Source: Lysobacter arenosi
GTDB taxonomy: Bacteria > Pseudomonadota > Gammaproteobacteria > Xanthomonadales > Xanthomonadaceae
Reading direction: 5' to 3'
DNA length: 64,000 nucleotides
Assembly (NCBI RefSeq): GCF_016613475.2
Contig: NZ_CP071517.1
Coordinates: 1,984,001-2,048,000 of the forward strand
The position numbers were made by a program, and so were the translations under genes. Positions 11,301-20,909 of the stretch are shown here, piece by piece (the stretch's first letter is position 1; every line of letters starts with the position of its first letter). The notes under the pieces are model-generated. The model was not told the origin of the DNA. It did no database searches and saw only the letters and a list, made by a program, of their open reading frames with translations.

Positions 11301-11652
11301 TCGGAATATCGCGGTGGCCGCCCTGCAGGCGCTCCAGGTAGTCGGGCAACAGGACCACGCCGCGCATCAGCGCCGCGCAGGCCTCGTCGCGATCAGCGAC
11401 CTTGCCCTGCTGCAACGCCAGTGCCAGCCGTTCCATTTCCTCGGCGACCATCGCCGGCGCGTACAGCTCGACCATGCGCAGGGTGCCGTGCACCTGGTGC
11501 AGCTGGTCGGCGCAATGGCGCATGCGGCTGGTGTCGGCAGGATTCTCGGCATAGGCCTCGATTTCCTGCTGCGCCAGGCGCAGGGTCTCGTCCAGCTCCG
11601 GCTTGATCCAGCCCAGCGTGGTCGTATCGATTGCTTCGCGCATCACCGTCAT
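5380..11652 (-). CDS. chpA: Multi-HPt hybrid chemotaxis histidine kinase ChpA (PilL)
   Basis: This 2090-residue cytoplasmic kinase is the core of the Pil-Chp pathway that controls type IV pilus twitching. Visible phosphotransfer histidines are H52 (HQVHG), H693 (HTLKG), H885 (HTLNG) and H1353 (HTIKG); at least two further divergent HPt-like segments lie between the first two. A charged, LEAER-rich helix covers about residues 1017-1220. The CheA core follows: dimerisation helices, the ATP-binding N-box ([12 protein letters not shown]), the G-box (VGDDGAGLD), then RGVGMD and a CheW-like domain. The C-terminal receiver has the phospho-acceptor D2011 in [11 protein letters not shown] and K in LGKPY. 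It is shorter than P. aeruginosa ChpA (about 2470 residues). A 115-base spacer separates it from pilJ where pilK sits in Pseudomonas. The start may be the ATG at 11652 or the one at 11643. Confidence 0.95.
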   Translation of the reverse strand: MTVMREAIDTTTLGWIKPELDETLRLAQQEIEAYAENPADTSRMRHCADQLHQVHGTLRMVELYAPAMVAEEMERLALALQQGKVADRDEACAALMRGVVLLPDYLERLQGGHRDIPIVLLPLLNELRATRGEAGLNESVLFAPDLDRPLPANLAGAPTQRSAPSHSSAGHLAALRDALATWPEDGNPAHPDKLASAVDGLLADVVLEPVRRMLWVASSVAGALRDGALPATRALRQAFGGVEREARLMLADDGFAAPRTEPAAEPTRQLLYHVAHSDGRHPALDDLRHTFELASHLPSESELEHARGSLSGRNRALLDTVAAAIKEDLLRVKDALDLHLRTGQTDVAGLTPQVEALTRVSDTLGMMGLGVARTVVLQQRDAMHEIVSGRRPADEGALLDVAGALLYVDASLDDQVSRLGLPDEQADDDLLAGEARKVLDVVVREAIANFGDARQAFVAFVETNWDHAELAEVPRVLDEVGGALRMLELVQPADYLTGVKRYTEVELIGRKRVPNGQQLDTLADALASLEYYLEALREQRPNRNNILDITRQSLESLRYWPLPEFDIAATMAPSSPITREELANVPDFELSDTITLGTVTMSADEPAAPAPTAIEVAAPVVAAPAPAPAPVATTAQAIAAGGFEHSDDIDDEIREVFLEELDEEIRHLGDLLPVWHESPDDSERLRPIRRVFHTLKGSGRLVGAKTLGEFSWKIENLLNRVLDGTRPASPAVMGLVGHAYTALPQLHAALRNEGVISADLAGMEAHADRLAEGNEGHYTPPAAMAVAAVAVDEPMVVEEIPLEAVNLDVLVAEAASEPVYAIEETIEEPAVVVEIEPGTPASVDAVLLEILDAEVSGHLVTIEQWLAAANHGPRLVDDGLQRSFHTLNGAFAMTEVPVITEITGPTEIYVKRLLASGQPASSEGVAAMSDVANAIRRTLATLKTPYPRVPAFEGLAARMRALRDGLPDARQSMPVNIEPMDVAISMDGDDEALLTAFDLSEFTDLAVDAGPDFLGDPSQAERVEAELAEARRIEAERLAIEQANAESVEVESVQAERFALEQTEAERLALIQREQDARLEAERAEIARLEAERLESALLESARLENERLEAERLEAERLEAELAEAERIEAERVAAERAETERLEAERIAAERAEAERAEAERLEAERLEAERLEAERLEAERLEAERLEAERLAEEEREYARLEADYAEAERVAREQQAAAIEATASVGLAAFADAGAPGANESDNDLPEHAPVAHEPRAAVSNDAAEAAAADEAVADDAQEPAVAALIAHALAASDDPDEALDLSGLDPELVDIFVEEASDLLDHSDGLLAQLRQAPGDREPVVGLQRDLHTIKGGARMAGIMAVGELGHAMESLLEAVAEQRCELGRDGVPLLEHGFDRLHAMVTRVGERRAIAMPDELIAQFDARARGQAYVPAVQDDVVKAAPVAVEAPQHVELKPLSAPISDAPATDDDDIGVRAPQEQVRIRADLLDRLVNYAGEVAIYRARLEQQLGAFRGAIAEMAATNTRMRDQLRRLEIETEAQIVARYQREGDLAEQAFDPLELDRFSNLQQLSRALAESAADQTSLQTTLDDLTRQYETLLLQQSRVSSELQEGLMRTRMVPFDGLLPRLRRVVRQASGELGKNVQLKLDGTQGELDRNVLERMTAPLEHLLRNAVAHGLETPDKRRKAHKPEEGTIRIAVRREGSEVVLEVGDDGAGLDRAAIRRRGEERGLVRADAVLSDAALDALILEPGFSTADAVSRLSGRGVGMDVVASEVRQLGGTLDIHSVPGKGVNFTLRLPQTLAVTQAVFVRIGETTFAVPIASVRGVGRIARDRLDMADATYRYGGEDYTVHDLGSLVGHGTAKAEGHLQMPLLLIRSGDLRAAVCVDQVVGNREIVVKAVGPQVASVPGIFGATIMGDGRVVVILDVAPLVRRQMLLPRDHVPVVVAPVEQRRVPLVMVVDDSVTMRKVTGRVLERHNFEVLTAKDGIDALERMADRVPDLMLLDIEMPRMDGYELATAMKGDSRLRGVPIVMITSRTGDKHRQRAFEIGVERYLGKPYQEPELIRNVYELLGINAQGASRGHE
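7995..8600 (-). repeat. Imperfect 15-bp tandem repeat encoding an LEAER-rich helix in chpA
   Basis: Inside chpA, codons for the pentapeptide L-E-A-E-R (and variants such as [15 protein letters not shown]) are repeated some 25-30 times with few interruptions. The most regular block is at about 8085-8190. The charge pattern (Glu at i, Arg at i+4) predicts a long, straight, charged alpha-helix or coiled coil between the HPt region and the last HPt domain. At DNA level it is a 15-base period, hence a plausible site of length change by slippage or recombination. Confidence 0.8.
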
Positions 11653-11704
11653 CGTTCACCCCACGCAGCGGTGAACCGGCGCGTTCCGTGGCCCATGCCC
11701 TCGT

Positions 11705-11725
11705 GCATGCTCTTGCCGAGCATGC
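11705..11725. other. Stem-loop in the pilJ-chpA spacer
   Basis: GCATGCTC and GAGCATGC form an eight-base-pair perfect stem around a five-base loop, in the middle of the 115-base non-coding gap between pilJ and chpA. No T-run follows on either strand, so it is not a convincing terminator. It could be an mRNA stability or processing element; the role is inference. Confidence 0.35.
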
Positions 11726-11767
11726 GCCGGTGGCCACATTTGAACCTGTTCATCGACCTCGTCCTTG

Positions 11768-13792
11768 TCAGGCCGGCAGCTTGAAGTCGGCAACGGAGCG
11801 ACGCAGGTCGGCTGCCAGTTGCGCGAGGTTTCCAATCGACGCCGCCGTCTGGTTCGCACCCTGCGAGGTCTGCGCGGTAATCGACTGGATGGTGTTCATC
11901 GTCGCGGTGATGTTCGATGCGGCGCTGGACTGCTGCTGCGCGGCGGTCGAGATGCCCTGAATGAGGTTGGACAAGTCGGACGACACCTTTTCGATCTCGC
12001 CCAGCGCGGTACCCGCGTCCTCGGCCAGTCGTGCACCGGCGACCACTTCCGAGGTCGTCTGTTCCATCGAGCTGACCGCTTCGTTGGTGTCGGACTGAAT
12101 CGTCTGCACCAGCGTTTCGATTCGCTTGGTCGCGTTCGATGCGCGTTCTGCCAGTCGCTGCACTTCGTCGGCCACGACCGCGAAGCCGCGGCCCGCTTCA
12201 CCGGCCGAAGCCGCCTGAATTGCCGCGTTAAGCGCCAGGATGTTGGTCTGCTCGGAGATGTCGTTGATCAGTTCCACGATCGAGCCGATTTCCTGCGAGC
12301 TTTCACCCAGTCGCTTGATTCGCTTCGAGGTTTCCTGGATCTGGTCACGGATCGAGTCCATGCCGGCAATCGTCTGGCGCACCACGCCCGCACCCTTGGT
12401 CGCGATCTGCACCGAGCGCTGCGCCACGTCCGCCGATTCGGCCGAGTTGCGCGACACCTGGTTGATCGAGGCCGCGATTTCACTGATACGGCTGGAGGCG
12501 GAGTTGATTTCCTGCGCCTGGTGTTCTGCTGCCTCGGCCAGGTGCATGGCGGTGGCCTGCGTTTCCTGGGCGCTTGCGGCGACCTGCACCGAGGTGTCGG
12601 TAATCGTCTGCACCAGGCTGCGCAGCTGCTCGACAGCGAAGTTGATCGAGTCGGCGATGGCGCCGGTCATGTCCTCGGTGACGGTGGCCTTTACGGTCAG
12701 GTCGCCTTCTGCGAGCGAACCCATCTCGTCCAGCAGGCGCATGATCGCCTCCTGGTTACGGTCGTTGAGTTCCTTGGTGGTCAGGTAGCGCTTCTTCTGC
12801 TGGCTGTTGAGCGAGAACACCAGGAAGACGATCGCGAGCAGCGCGCCGGCGCCGGACAGGATCGAGATCCACAGGTTGCCGGCGATGCTGGTGTCCTTCA
12901 GCGAACCGAAGGCGGTAAAGGCGCGGAACAGGTTCTGGCTGTCGGCCAGCAGCTTGTTGGAGCCGCCGGTGATCGCTTCGGCTGCCGCCTGTGCGCGGAA
13001 CAGGTTCTGCGAGCTGGACAGGATCGCGTCCAGGTCCTTCTTCATTTCCAGCCACAGCGTCTCGGCCTGGGCCAGTGCGGCCAGGGCGCTGCTGTTGCCC
13101 AGCGGGGTCACGCCGAAGGCGGCGTCGCCCTTGCGCAGGCCGGTCAGGACGTTGCCGAACACGGCGGCGTCGCGGCCCAGGGCCTCACCCGCCAGCGCGG
13201 CGCCACTGCCACCGGCGCGGATCTGCGTGATGCGTTCGTTCATCTTGCCCGACAGCACCACCTGGCGCAGGGCGATGTAGACCTGCGAGGACGGCGAACC
13301 CGATGCCGACATCGCGCGCACCAGTTCGTCCAGGCGCGCCTGCAGCTGCGGCACGCGGCTGGTGAAGCTGTCGGCGTTGCCGGCCAGGGCCAGCACTGCG
13401 GTTTCGCTCGAGATCACCTGGTCGGCGCTCTTGCCGAGCGGGCCCCAGGTGTCGGCGACGGTCTTGATCGGACCGGAAACGCCGGCGGTGTCGCCGAAGT
13501 TGGTGTTGAGCTGCTCCACGTCCTGGACGATCTGGGCGCGGGTTTCCTTGAACGCGGTGAAGGCCGCGGCGTCACCGCTGACCGCCTCCGAGCCCTGCAC
13601 GGCCAGCTTCTGCGAATTCACCTGCAGGTCCGAGGCCGAGGAGCTGGCGCCACCGAGTCGGGCCGCCTTCCACGTGGCGTAACCGGTGTTGAGGCCGAAG
13701 ATGAGCACTGATATGCCCAGCACGACCAGCCAGGTGTTGACGCCAAGGCTACGGCCCTTGCCGGCAGCGCTATCAATCGCAGTGACACTCAT
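11768..13792 (-). CDS. pilJ: Type IV pilus methyl-accepting chemoreceptor PilJ
   Basis: This 674-residue inner-membrane receptor senses retraction or substrate signals and controls ChpA. One transmembrane helix is at about residues 20-40 ([14 protein letters not shown]) and a second at about 304-325, with a periplasmic PilJ-type sensing region between them. A HAMP-like segment and a cytoplasmic signalling hairpin follow. The hairpin tip contains [20 protein letters not shown], then [18 protein letters not shown], the site that contacts CheW and CheA. The start overlaps the pilI stop as ATGA. Glutamate/glutamine pairs typical of methylation sites are present, yet no methyltransferase gene is found in this operon. 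Confidence 0.95.
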   Translation of the reverse strand: MSVTAIDSAAGKGRSLGVNTWLVVLGISVLIFGLNTGYATWKAARLGGASSSASDLQVNSQKLAVQGSEAVSGDAAAFTAFKETRAQIVQDVEQLNTNFGDTAGVSGPIKTVADTWGPLGKSADQVISSETAVLALAGNADSFTSRVPQLQARLDELVRAMSASGSPSSQVYIALRQVVLSGKMNERITQIRAGGSGAALAGEALGRDAAVFGNVLTGLRKGDAAFGVTPLGNSSALAALAQAETLWLEMKKDLDAILSSSQNLFRAQAAAEAITGGSNKLLADSQNLFRAFTAFGSLKDTSIAGNLWISILSGAGALLAIVFLVFSLNSQQKKRYLTTKELNDRNQEAIMRLLDEMGSLAEGDLTVKATVTEDMTGAIADSINFAVEQLRSLVQTITDTSVQVAASAQETQATAMHLAEAAEHQAQEINSASSRISEIAASINQVSRNSAESADVAQRSVQIATKGAGVVRQTIAGMDSIRDQIQETSKRIKRLGESSQEIGSIVELINDISEQTNILALNAAIQAASAGEAGRGFAVVADEVQRLAERASNATKRIETLVQTIQSDTNEAVSSMEQTTSEVVAGARLAEDAGTALGEIEKVSSDLSNLIQGISTAAQQQSSAASNITATMNTIQSITAQTSQGANQTAASIGNLAQLAADLRRSVADFKLPA

Positions 13793-14424
13793 GATTCGAC
13801 CTCGGTATTGTTGCTGCTGGAGCGGTGCTCGGACCGCGACATGTCAGTGCGCGGCATTTCGGAGGCCGCTTGGCGGAACTCGGGCGTGCGGGCCAGCCTG
13901 TCCAGGCTGAAGATGCCCCACGTGTGATTGTCGAGGCGGTAGGCGCGCTCGATGAAATGGCTGTAGCGACCGGTCGCGAGTGCGGCATCGGAGCCCTCTT
14001 CGGCCTCCGGCTCGACTTCGACCTCGACCAGCTGCTGCTCCAGGAAGCTGCGCTGACCGTAGAGCTCGTCGATCAGCACGGCAACGTCTCCGCCGGGCTG
14101 GCGCACAAGCAGGATGCGCTGGCTTTCATGCAGCACCGTGCGCTGGCCTTCCAGGAACTGCTTGAGGTCAACGATCGGCAGCAGGCTGCCGCGGACGTTG
14201 GCCAGGCCGAGCAGCCACGGCTGCGCGCCGGGCACCGGGGTGACCTGCGGCAGCGGGAGGATTTCCAGCACTTCGCCGAAGCCGGAGGCCAGGCGACGGT
14301 CACCAATGCGGTAACCGACGCCGCGCCACAGGCCCGGTGCGTCGAGCTGCTCGGGCAGACCGACCACGTGCGCCAGGCTTCGGCGCTCGTAATCGACCAG
14401 CACATCGAACGGCGAATGCAACAT
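13789..14424 (-). CDS. pilI: Chemotaxis adaptor PilI (CheW-like)
   Basis: This CheW-domain protein of 211 residues couples PilJ to the kinase ChpA. The region [20 protein letters not shown] followed by [18 protein letters not shown] is the classical CheW core. The C-terminus carries an acidic stretch ([11 protein letters not shown]) and a polar tail. It begins four bases after the pilH stop and its own stop overlaps the pilJ start, so pilH-pilI-pilJ are tightly coupled. The order and family match the Pseudomonas and Xanthomonas loci. Confidence 0.94.
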   Translation of the reverse strand: MLHSPFDVLVDYERRSLAHVVGLPEQLDAPGLWRGVGYRIGDRRLASGFGEVLEILPLPQVTPVPGAQPWLLGLANVRGSLLPIVDLKQFLEGQRTVLHESQRILLVRQPGGDVAVLIDELYGQRSFLEQQLVEVEVEPEAEEGSDAALATGRYSHFIERAYRLDNHTWGIFSLDRLARTPEFRQAASEMPRTDMSRSEHRSSSNNTEVES

Positions 14425-14428
14425 CTAG

Positions 14429-14794
14429 TCAGGCACCCAGCAAGGCGTTGATACGGGCGATCAGCTCGTCTTCGCGCGGCGGCTTGACGATGTAGTCGCG
14501 GGCACCCTGGCGCATGCCCCAGGCCTTGTCGGTGTCCATGCCCTTGGTGCTGACGATGAGCACCGGGATGGTGCTGGTGTCGGCGTCGCGCGACAGCGCG
14601 CGGGTGGCCTGAAAGCCGTTCATGCCCGGGAGCACGACGTCCATCATCACCAGGTCGGGCTTCTCGCGCTTGCAGGTTTCAATGCCGTCTTCGGCATTGC
14701 CCGAGGCCAGCACCTGGTGGCCATTGCGCTCAAGAAGCTGGGTAAGGACCGCCGTATCGGTCGGCGAGTCCTCGATCAGAAGAATACGTGCCAT
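14429..14794 (-). CDS. pilH: Twitching motility response regulator PilH
   Basis: This is a single-domain CheY-like receiver of 121 residues. The acidic pocket is in ILLIEDSPTD, the phospho-acceptor Asp is in LVMMDVVLPGMNGFQ, the Thr/Ser switch is in LIVSTKGMD, and the conserved Lys is in IVKPPREDE. Having no output domain, it acts by binding partners. In Pseudomonas PilH counteracts PilG and may serve as a phosphate sink. It lies 19 bases after pilG and four bases before pilI. Confidence 0.94.
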   Translation of the reverse strand: MARILLIEDSPTDTAVLTQLLERNGHQVLASGNAEDGIETCKREKPDLVMMDVVLPGMNGFQATRALSRDADTSTIPVLIVSTKGMDTDKAWGMRQGARDYIVKPPREDELIARINALLGA

Positions 14795-14813
14795 TTGTTG
14801 CCTTACCCCCCGG

Positions 14814-15212
14814 TCAGGCGTTTACGTGCGTTCGGATCGCGTCGAGCAGTTCTTCGCGGGTGAATGGTTTGGTGAGGTACTGCTCGGAGCCGACGATGCG
14901 CCCGCGCGCCTTGTCGAACAGGCCGTCCTTCGATGACAGCATGATGACCGGAGTGCCCTTGAACAGATGATTGTTCTTGATCAGGGCGCAGGTCTGATAG
15001 CCGTCCAGCCGCGGCATCATGATGTCCACGAAGATGATTTGTGGCTGCTGGTCGGCGATCTTCGCCAACGCCTCGAAGCCGTCGGTGGCGGTAACCACCT
15101 CACAGCCTTCTCGTTTCAGCAGCGTTTCGGCGGTTCGGCGGATGGTCTTGGAATCATCGATCACCATGACCTTCAGACCGCCGAGGCTGCCGTTGCGGAC
15201 CTCGTCTAGCAT
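14814..15212 (-). CDS. pilG: Twitching motility response regulator PilG
   Basis: This CheY-like receiver of 132 residues is the output regulator of the Pil-Chp system and promotes pilus extension. The sequence LKVMVIDDSKTIRRTAETLL is nearly identical to Pseudomonas PilG; the phospho-acceptor is in IIFVDIMMPRLDGYQ and the conserved Lys in QYLTKPFTREE. I chose the ATG at 15212 (MLDEVRNG) because GGGGGA lies eight bases upstream and the length then fits the family. The longer open frame, to 15329, runs across the promoter. It is the first gene of the operon. Confidence 0.95.
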   Translation of the reverse strand: MLDEVRNGSLGGLKVMVIDDSKTIRRTAETLLKREGCEVVTATDGFEALAKIADQQPQIIFVDIMMPRLDGYQTCALIKNNHLFKGTPVIMLSSKDGLFDKARGRIVGSEQYLTKPFTREELLDAIRTHVNA

Positions 15213-15598
15213 TTTCGATTTCCCCCGTGCGAATGCCGCGCGTCTGCGGGCACTTCGCCAGCTGTCTTTATTCCAAGCCGCGCCGAAGCTGTCAAGCAAA
15301 CTTTTCAGCGGGCATGCTGAACGCGCCACGGGCCCGGTCTAGCCGGGAACCGCTTCCGGATCGAACAGCAGGGGGTCGGGGGACCGGCCGGCGGGGCGAC
15401 TTTCGGGCACGCCCGATGCGTATACCCCAGTTCCCCGCCGCTGCCGACGACCGGTTTGCCGAGCCGCGACGTACGTACCAGTCCGGATGGGCAGCCGGAC
15501 ACCCGGGCGGCAAAAGACCGGATTGGCGGCCTGGAAAGCTGGCCGGAGTCCGGGACCTGCCTGCTACCATCTGGCGCATTCTTCCTCGCAGTGCCGCC
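15213..15598. other. Divergent intergenic region pilG / gshB
   Basis: This 386-base stretch separates the divergent pilG and gshB genes and has no gene that I can support. The left part holds the pilG promoter described at 15267-15295. The part nearest gshB is GC-rich, with no obvious ribosome-binding site immediately before the gshB ATG (GCAGTGCCGCC). No convincing gshB promoter was seen. Confidence 0.6.
15267..15295 (-). promoter_or_regulatory. Sigma70-type promoter of the pil-chp operon
   Basis: On the minus strand a perfect -35 box TTGACA (15290-15295) is followed after exactly 17 bases by AATAAA (15267-15272), a reasonable -10. This lies about 55 bases before the pilG ATG at 15212. Because the genes down to nagX are overlapping or closely spaced, apart from the 115-base pilJ-chpA gap, this single promoter may drive most of the unit. 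Confidence 0.65.
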
Positions 15599-16545
<947 letters not shown>

Positions 16546-16549
<4 letters not shown>

Positions 16550-17424
16550 GCGCAGTAGTCGCTCCACACGGCTATGGCGATGCCGACAACGGGCGGGTCA
16601 GCGCCACCTTCGTGCTGTCGCTGCTGGTGCACGGCATCCTCCTGCTCGGCCTGGGATGGACGCTGGAGAACGCCGCGCCGGTGATGCCGACGCTGGACCT
16701 GATCCTGACCCAGACCACCTCGGCACTGACCCCGATGCAGGCCGACTTCCTCGCCCAGGCCAACAACCAGGGCGGCGGCGAACACGACAAGAGCACGCGC
16801 CCGCGGGAGGCCCAGTCCGGTCCGCTGCCGCAGGCCACCACCGGCCTGGCACCGCGCACGCTGCGCGCGCAGTCGCCGGCACCGCAGCCGGCACCGCAGG
16901 CGCGCGTGGTCACCAGCAGCCGTGGCGAAACCACCACGGCCACGGCGCGGACGACACCCGCGCCGAGCGAACGACCCCTGCCGCAGGGCCAGGAAAAGAT
17001 CGAACACGACATGGAGATGGCGCGACTGGCCGCCGAGATCCATATGCGCTCGGAGCGTTACGCCAAGCGTCCGACCCGCAAGTTCGTCTCGGCCAGCACG
17101 CAGGAATACACCTGGGCCGGCTACCTGCGCGAATGGGTCGACCGCGTCGAACGCGTCGGCAACCTCAATTACCCCGACGAAGCCCGTCGCCGCCATCTGG
17201 CCGGCCAGGTCGTGATCAGCGTGGCGATCCGGCGCGACGGTTCGGTCGAGCGCGCCGACATCGTCAAATCCAGCGGCGTACCGCTGCTCGATGGTTCGGC
17301 ACTGCGCATCGCCAGGCTCGCCGAGCCCTACCCGCCGCTGCCCAGGACCGAGGAAAACCCGGACATCCTGCACGTCACGCGCACCTGGAACTTCCTGCCG
17401 GGCGGCACGCTGGTCGACGAGTGA
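16546..17424 (+). CDS. tonB: Energy transducer TonB (TonB3-like)
   Basis: This periplasm-spanning protein of 292 residues has one N-terminal membrane anchor (about 19-40, FVLSLLVHGILLLGLGWTL). A Pro/Ala/Gln-rich linker follows (PAPQPAPQAR). The C-terminal TonB fold spans about residues 195-290 and includes LNYPDEARRRHLAGQVVISV. TonB proteins pass proton-motive energy to outer-membrane receptors; no exbB/exbD is present here. In P. aeruginosa a tonB gene next to gshB-pilG (tonB3) is needed for twitching, which makes a pilus-related role plausible. The start overlaps the gshB stop (ATGA). Confidence 0.88.
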
Positions 17425-17454
17425 TGCGCGCCTGAAGCCCGCGCGTCCAGGGGC

Positions 17455-18177
17455 TCAGCGCGAATCGCGCAACGCCTGCTGCTCGCGGATCGTCAACGCC
17501 ACGTTGTTGCGCAGGTAGGCCGGCTCGACCCGCTCCGGCGCGACGGCTTCACCGCGCGCGAATGCATGTGCAGCCAGGCGCGCGACATCGGCCGCGTGCG
17601 GCAACTGCGTGGCATCGACGGCGACGATTCGATCGCCCAGGTGCTGCACCAGCGCGCCATCGGCTGCGCCGAAACCGGTGCCGACGCCGAGCCAGCCAGC
17701 GGGTGCACCGGGCAGCTCGACCAGATCAGGCGCACGCACGGATTCCGCCGACAGCGCATGAGCGTCACCGTCGCGAAGTTCGAACGCGGCCGAATACACC
17801 TCGCCCATGCGCGCATCGATCGCTGCAAGCACGTGGCGGCTGGCAGAAGACGGCTGAGCCGGCAGCAGCTCGGCGCGCATCGCCAGCACCGCCAGCGTCG
17901 ACACCGGCACCACCGGTCGATCGAGCGCCATGGCAATGCCCTGCACCACCGCGATCGCCAGGCGCACGCCGGTGAAGGCGCCGGGACCACGCCCGACGGC
18001 GATGGCATCGAGCTGCGAGCGGGCGATGCCCGCCTGCGCCAGCAGTTCGTCGGCCCAGGGCAGGGCCAGCTCGGCATGGCGACGCGGCGCCAGTTCGAAA
18101 CGTTCGCGCACCTGACCATCGACCAGCAAGGCGACGGAAAGGGCTTCGGTGGCGGTTTCGAAAGCGAGCAGGTTCAT
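17455..18177 (-). CDS. tsaB: tRNA threonylcarbamoyladenosine biosynthesis protein TsaB
   Basis: TsaB of 240 residues is the partner of TsaD in making t6A37 in ANN-decoding tRNAs. It has the ASKHA fold; the N-terminus MNLLAFETATEALSVAL and the signature VGRGPGAFTGVRLAIA are diagnostic. The start ATG at 18177 gives the usual family N-terminus. It faces tonB tail-to-tail with a 30-base gap and lies 74 bases downstream of yoaA on the same strand. Confidence 0.94.
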   Translation of the reverse strand: MNLLAFETATEALSVALLVDGQVRERFELAPRRHAELALPWADELLAQAGIARSQLDAIAVGRGPGAFTGVRLAIAVVQGIAMALDRPVVPVSTLAVLAMRAELLPAQPSSASRHVLAAIDARMGEVYSAAFELRDGDAHALSAESVRAPDLVELPGAPAGWLGVGTGFGAADGALVQHLGDRIVAVDATQLPHAADVARLAAHAFARGEAVAPERVEPAYLRNNVALTIREQQALRDSR

Positions 18178-18251
18178 TGCGTCGGGAGCCGGAGCATGGA
18201 TGAGGGACAGCAGGCCAACAGCATAGCGTCCATCGTGTGAGCGGCCGTGCC

Positions 18252-20321
18252 CTAGCCGTCCTGTCCGTCCAGCCCGGCCTCGACCAGATCGTGCTCGGGC
18301 GGGAAGAATGCCTCCACGTCTTCCACGTGCCGCGTCTTCGGCAGCGGCGGCAGCGAGTTGAGGAAGACGCTGCCGTAGGTCTTGGTGGTCAGGCGCGGGT
18401 CGCACAGCACCAGCACGCCGCGATCGTGTTCGTTGCGGATCAATCGGCCGGCGCCCTGCTTGAGTGCGATCACCGCCTGCGGCAGCTGCTCGTCGCGGAA
18501 GGGATTGCCGCCGTTGCGACGGATCGCGTCCAGGCGCGCCTCGAACACCGGATCGTCGGGCGCGGCGAACGGCAGCTTGTCGATCACCACGACACTGAGC
18601 GCATCGCCGGCGACATCGACGCCTTCGCGGAAACTCGCCGCACCGAGCAGGACGCCGTTGCCGGAGGCTCGGAAGCGTTCCAGCAGCACCGGTCGTGGCG
18701 CTTCGCCCTGCACGAACAGCGGCCACGGCCCGCCCTTGAGCAGCTCGGCCGCCTCGCGCAGGGCGCGATGCGAAGCGAACAGCACGAACGCGCGCCCACG
18801 CGAGGCTTCCAGCACCGGCCGGATCTTCTCGACCATGCTTTCGTTGTAGTTGCGCACGGTCGGATCCGGCAGCCCGCGCGGCAGGTAGCACAGCGCCTGC
18901 TTCTCCCAGTCGAACGGACTGGGCACCAGCAGCGTCTGCGGCGGATCGTCGCCCTTGAGGTACAGGCCGAGCTTGATCGCGTAATGCTCGAAGCGGCCAC
19001 CGACGGCGAGCGTGGCGGAAGTGAACACCCAGGCCGCGTGCGACTGCGCGCGGTGTTGCGCGAGCGGACCGGCGACGTCGAGCGGGGTGCGACTGAGGCG
19101 GAATCCGCGCGCCGTCAGCTCGTACCAGAGCACGCTGCCATCGTCGCGCTTCTTCTTCGCGGCCTTGGCTTTCGCGGTCGCGTCGTCGTCCTCGCTATCG
19201 GCGGCGGCGTCGACCTGGGCAAAGTCCTCGGCGAACTCGTCGTCTTCCTTTGGCTCCGCATCGCCGGAGTCGTCACGCCAGCGTTGCAGCCGCCCTTCGA
19301 ACTCGACCGCACGCGCCGCGCAGGCATCAAAGCCCGGCGATGCCGGTGCCAGCGGCTGCAGCACATCGTGCAGTTGCCGCAACGCGTCGGCGAGGGCATC
19401 GAAGGCCTCCTCGACCGCCGGCTCCTCGGCAGCGCGCCTGCGCGTACCGCGCACCGGCAGTTCGTCCATCGCCGCGCGCAGCGAGCGCACGCACTGTTCC
19501 AGCGCGCGCGCCGGTTCCTGCACCGCGGCCAGCGCCGACGGCACCTGTTTGCATTCGGTCAGCGCATCACGCGCCAGCTCGACCAGCGGCCGCGCGCTCA
19601 GCGCTTCGCCGAAGAACTGCGCGGCCAGCTCCGGCAACTGGTGGGCCTCGTCGACCACGAACGTCTGCGCGCCGGGCAGGATCTCGCCGAAGCCTTCCTG
19701 CTTGAGCGCCAGGTCGGCCAGCAGCAGGTGGTGGTTGACCACGACCAGGTCGGCCGCCTGTGCGCGCTGGCGCGCCTGCACGACGAAGCAGTCGGCGAAG
19801 AACGGGCACTCGCTGCCCAGGCAATTTTCCGCGGTACTGGTGACCATCGGCAGCAGCGGCGAATCTTCCGGCAGCGCGTCGAGTTCGGCCAGGTCGCCCA
19901 TGCGCGTGCGCCCGGACCAGGCGACGATGCGCTGGAACTGCGCAGCCAGCTCGCGCGTGGCAAAGCGCGGCTCGCCCTGCGCCTGGCGCATCCGGTAGTG
20001 GCACAGGTAGTTGGCGCGTCCCTTGAGCAGCGCGGTCTTCAGGCCGATGCCAAGGGCATCGCGCACGCGCGGCAGGTCGCGGTGGTAGAGCTGGTCCTGC
20101 AGCGCGCGGGTGCCGGTCGAGACGATGGTCTTCTTGCCCGACAACAGCGCCGGCACCAGATAGGCAAAGGTCTTGCCGGTGCCGGTGCCCGCTTCGGCCA
20201 GCAGCGTGCCGCGGCTGTCGACCGCGTCGGCAATCGCCGCCGCCAGGTCCTGCTGGGCGAGTCGCGTGTTGAAGGCCGGGATGTTGCGCGCGAGCTCGCC
20301 GCCTTCGGCCAAGGGCCGCAC
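18252..20321 (-). CDS. yoaA: ATP-dependent DNA helicase YoaA/DinG family
   Basis: This is a superfamily 2 XPD-like helicase of 689 residues. Walker A is in LAEAGTGTGKTFAYLVP and the DEAH box in FVVDEAHQLPELA. Four cysteines (C in RANYLCHYRM, then NCLGSECPFFADC) fit the [4Fe-4S] cluster ligands of XPD/DinG/YoaA helicases. Such enzymes act in repair, tolerance of replication blocks and 3'-end processing. The frame opens only at a GTG (20321). An ATG at 20349 in another frame encodes MNNRLSEASRAAL, which would join naturally to AEGGELARNIPAF if one base were absent near 20303-20310; this suggests a small indel or sequence error at the 5' end. Confidence 0.9.
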   Translation of the reverse strand: MRPLAEGGELARNIPAFNTRLAQQDLAAAIADAVDSRGTLLAEAGTGTGKTFAYLVPALLSGKKTIVSTGTRALQDQLYHRDLPRVRDALGIGLKTALLKGRANYLCHYRMRQAQGEPRFATRELAAQFQRIVAWSGRTRMGDLAELDALPEDSPLLPMVTSTAENCLGSECPFFADCFVVQARQRAQAADLVVVNHHLLLADLALKQEGFGEILPGAQTFVVDEAHQLPELAAQFFGEALSARPLVELARDALTECKQVPSALAAVQEPARALEQCVRSLRAAMDELPVRGTRRRAAEEPAVEEAFDALADALRQLHDVLQPLAPASPGFDACAARAVEFEGRLQRWRDDSGDAEPKEDDEFAEDFAQVDAAADSEDDDATAKAKAAKKKRDDGSVLWYELTARGFRLSRTPLDVAGPLAQHRAQSHAAWVFTSATLAVGGRFEHYAIKLGLYLKGDDPPQTLLVPSPFDWEKQALCYLPRGLPDPTVRNYNESMVEKIRPVLEASRGRAFVLFASHRALREAAELLKGGPWPLFVQGEAPRPVLLERFRASGNGVLLGAASFREGVDVAGDALSVVVIDKLPFAAPDDPVFEARLDAIRRNGGNPFRDEQLPQAVIALKQGAGRLIRNEHDRGVLVLCDPRLTTKTYGSVFLNSLPPLPKTRHVEDVEAFFPPEHDLVEAGLDGQDG

Positions 20322-20369
20322 GGCTCGCCTCGCTGAGGCGGTTATTCATCCCGCATTGTCGCTCGTATT

Positions 20370-20909
20370 TCAGTAGCGCGGCGGTGCCGCGACGGTGCAG
20401 GCGTCGCGCTCGCGGCGGGCATCGGCGGCGCTGGGGTTGCCCGGAACGTCCACCGGCAACGCCCGCGCCCTGGCTTCGCGGACCTGCGCGATCGTTTCCC
20501 AATGGCGCCGGCACAGCGGCCCGACCTTGGAACCGCCGTCGAGACCCTTGCGGGCAAAGCGCTCCGCGTCATCGAGCTTGTCGTTCAGCAGCGCCGCTTC
20601 CGCGCGCTCCTGCAGCAGCGCCGGATCGTCCGGCGTGATCTGCAGCGCCTGGTCCAGCGCCGCGGCGGCCTGCGGATTCTGGCCTGCCCGCTCGAGGCGC
20701 TCGGCCTCCTTGCGCATATCCTCGACCTGCGGGTCGCGCAGCGGCTGCACGTCGAGCTCGCTGCTGGCGGCACCGCCGGCGGCGCGAACAGCGCGCACTG
20801 CGGCTGGCGCGTCGAACATGGGCTCGGCCAGTGGCGGTGGCGTGGTGCTGCACGCGGCCAACAGCAAACCCGCCAGCGCCAGCGACGCCGGCAACTTCAA
20901 CATCCTCAC
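20370..20909 (-). CDS. TPR lipoprotein, LpoP-like activator of PBP1b
   Basis: This outer-membrane lipoprotein candidate of 179 residues has a signal peptide ending in the lipobox LLLAAC, followed by a tetratricopeptide-like segment at about 70-125 (QNPQAAAALDQALQITPDD). Its gene starts at a GTG overlapping the mrcB stop (GTGA), with GGAG eight bases upstream; an ATG at 20903 is an alternative. In Pseudomonas, LpoP is a TPR lipoprotein encoded with PBP1b that stimulates its glycan synthesis. The same gene order, topology and fold here make an LpoP role a good inference, not a proof. Confidence 0.72.
   Translation of the reverse strand: MRMLKLPASLALAGLLLAACSTTPPPLAEPMFDAPAAVRAVRAAGGAASSELDVQPLRDPQVEDMRKEAERLERAGQNPQAAAALDQALQITPDDPALLQERAEAALLNDKLDDAERFARKGLDGGSKVGPLCRRHWETIAQVREARARALPVDVPGNPSAADARRERDACTVAAPPRY

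Noticed and set aside
5191..11784. Plus-strand open frame of about 2200 codons opposite chpA
   Set aside because: It is the antisense shadow of chpA in GC-rich DNA: the translation is His/Arg/Gly/Gln-rich without any domain, whereas the minus strand encodes a complete kinase.
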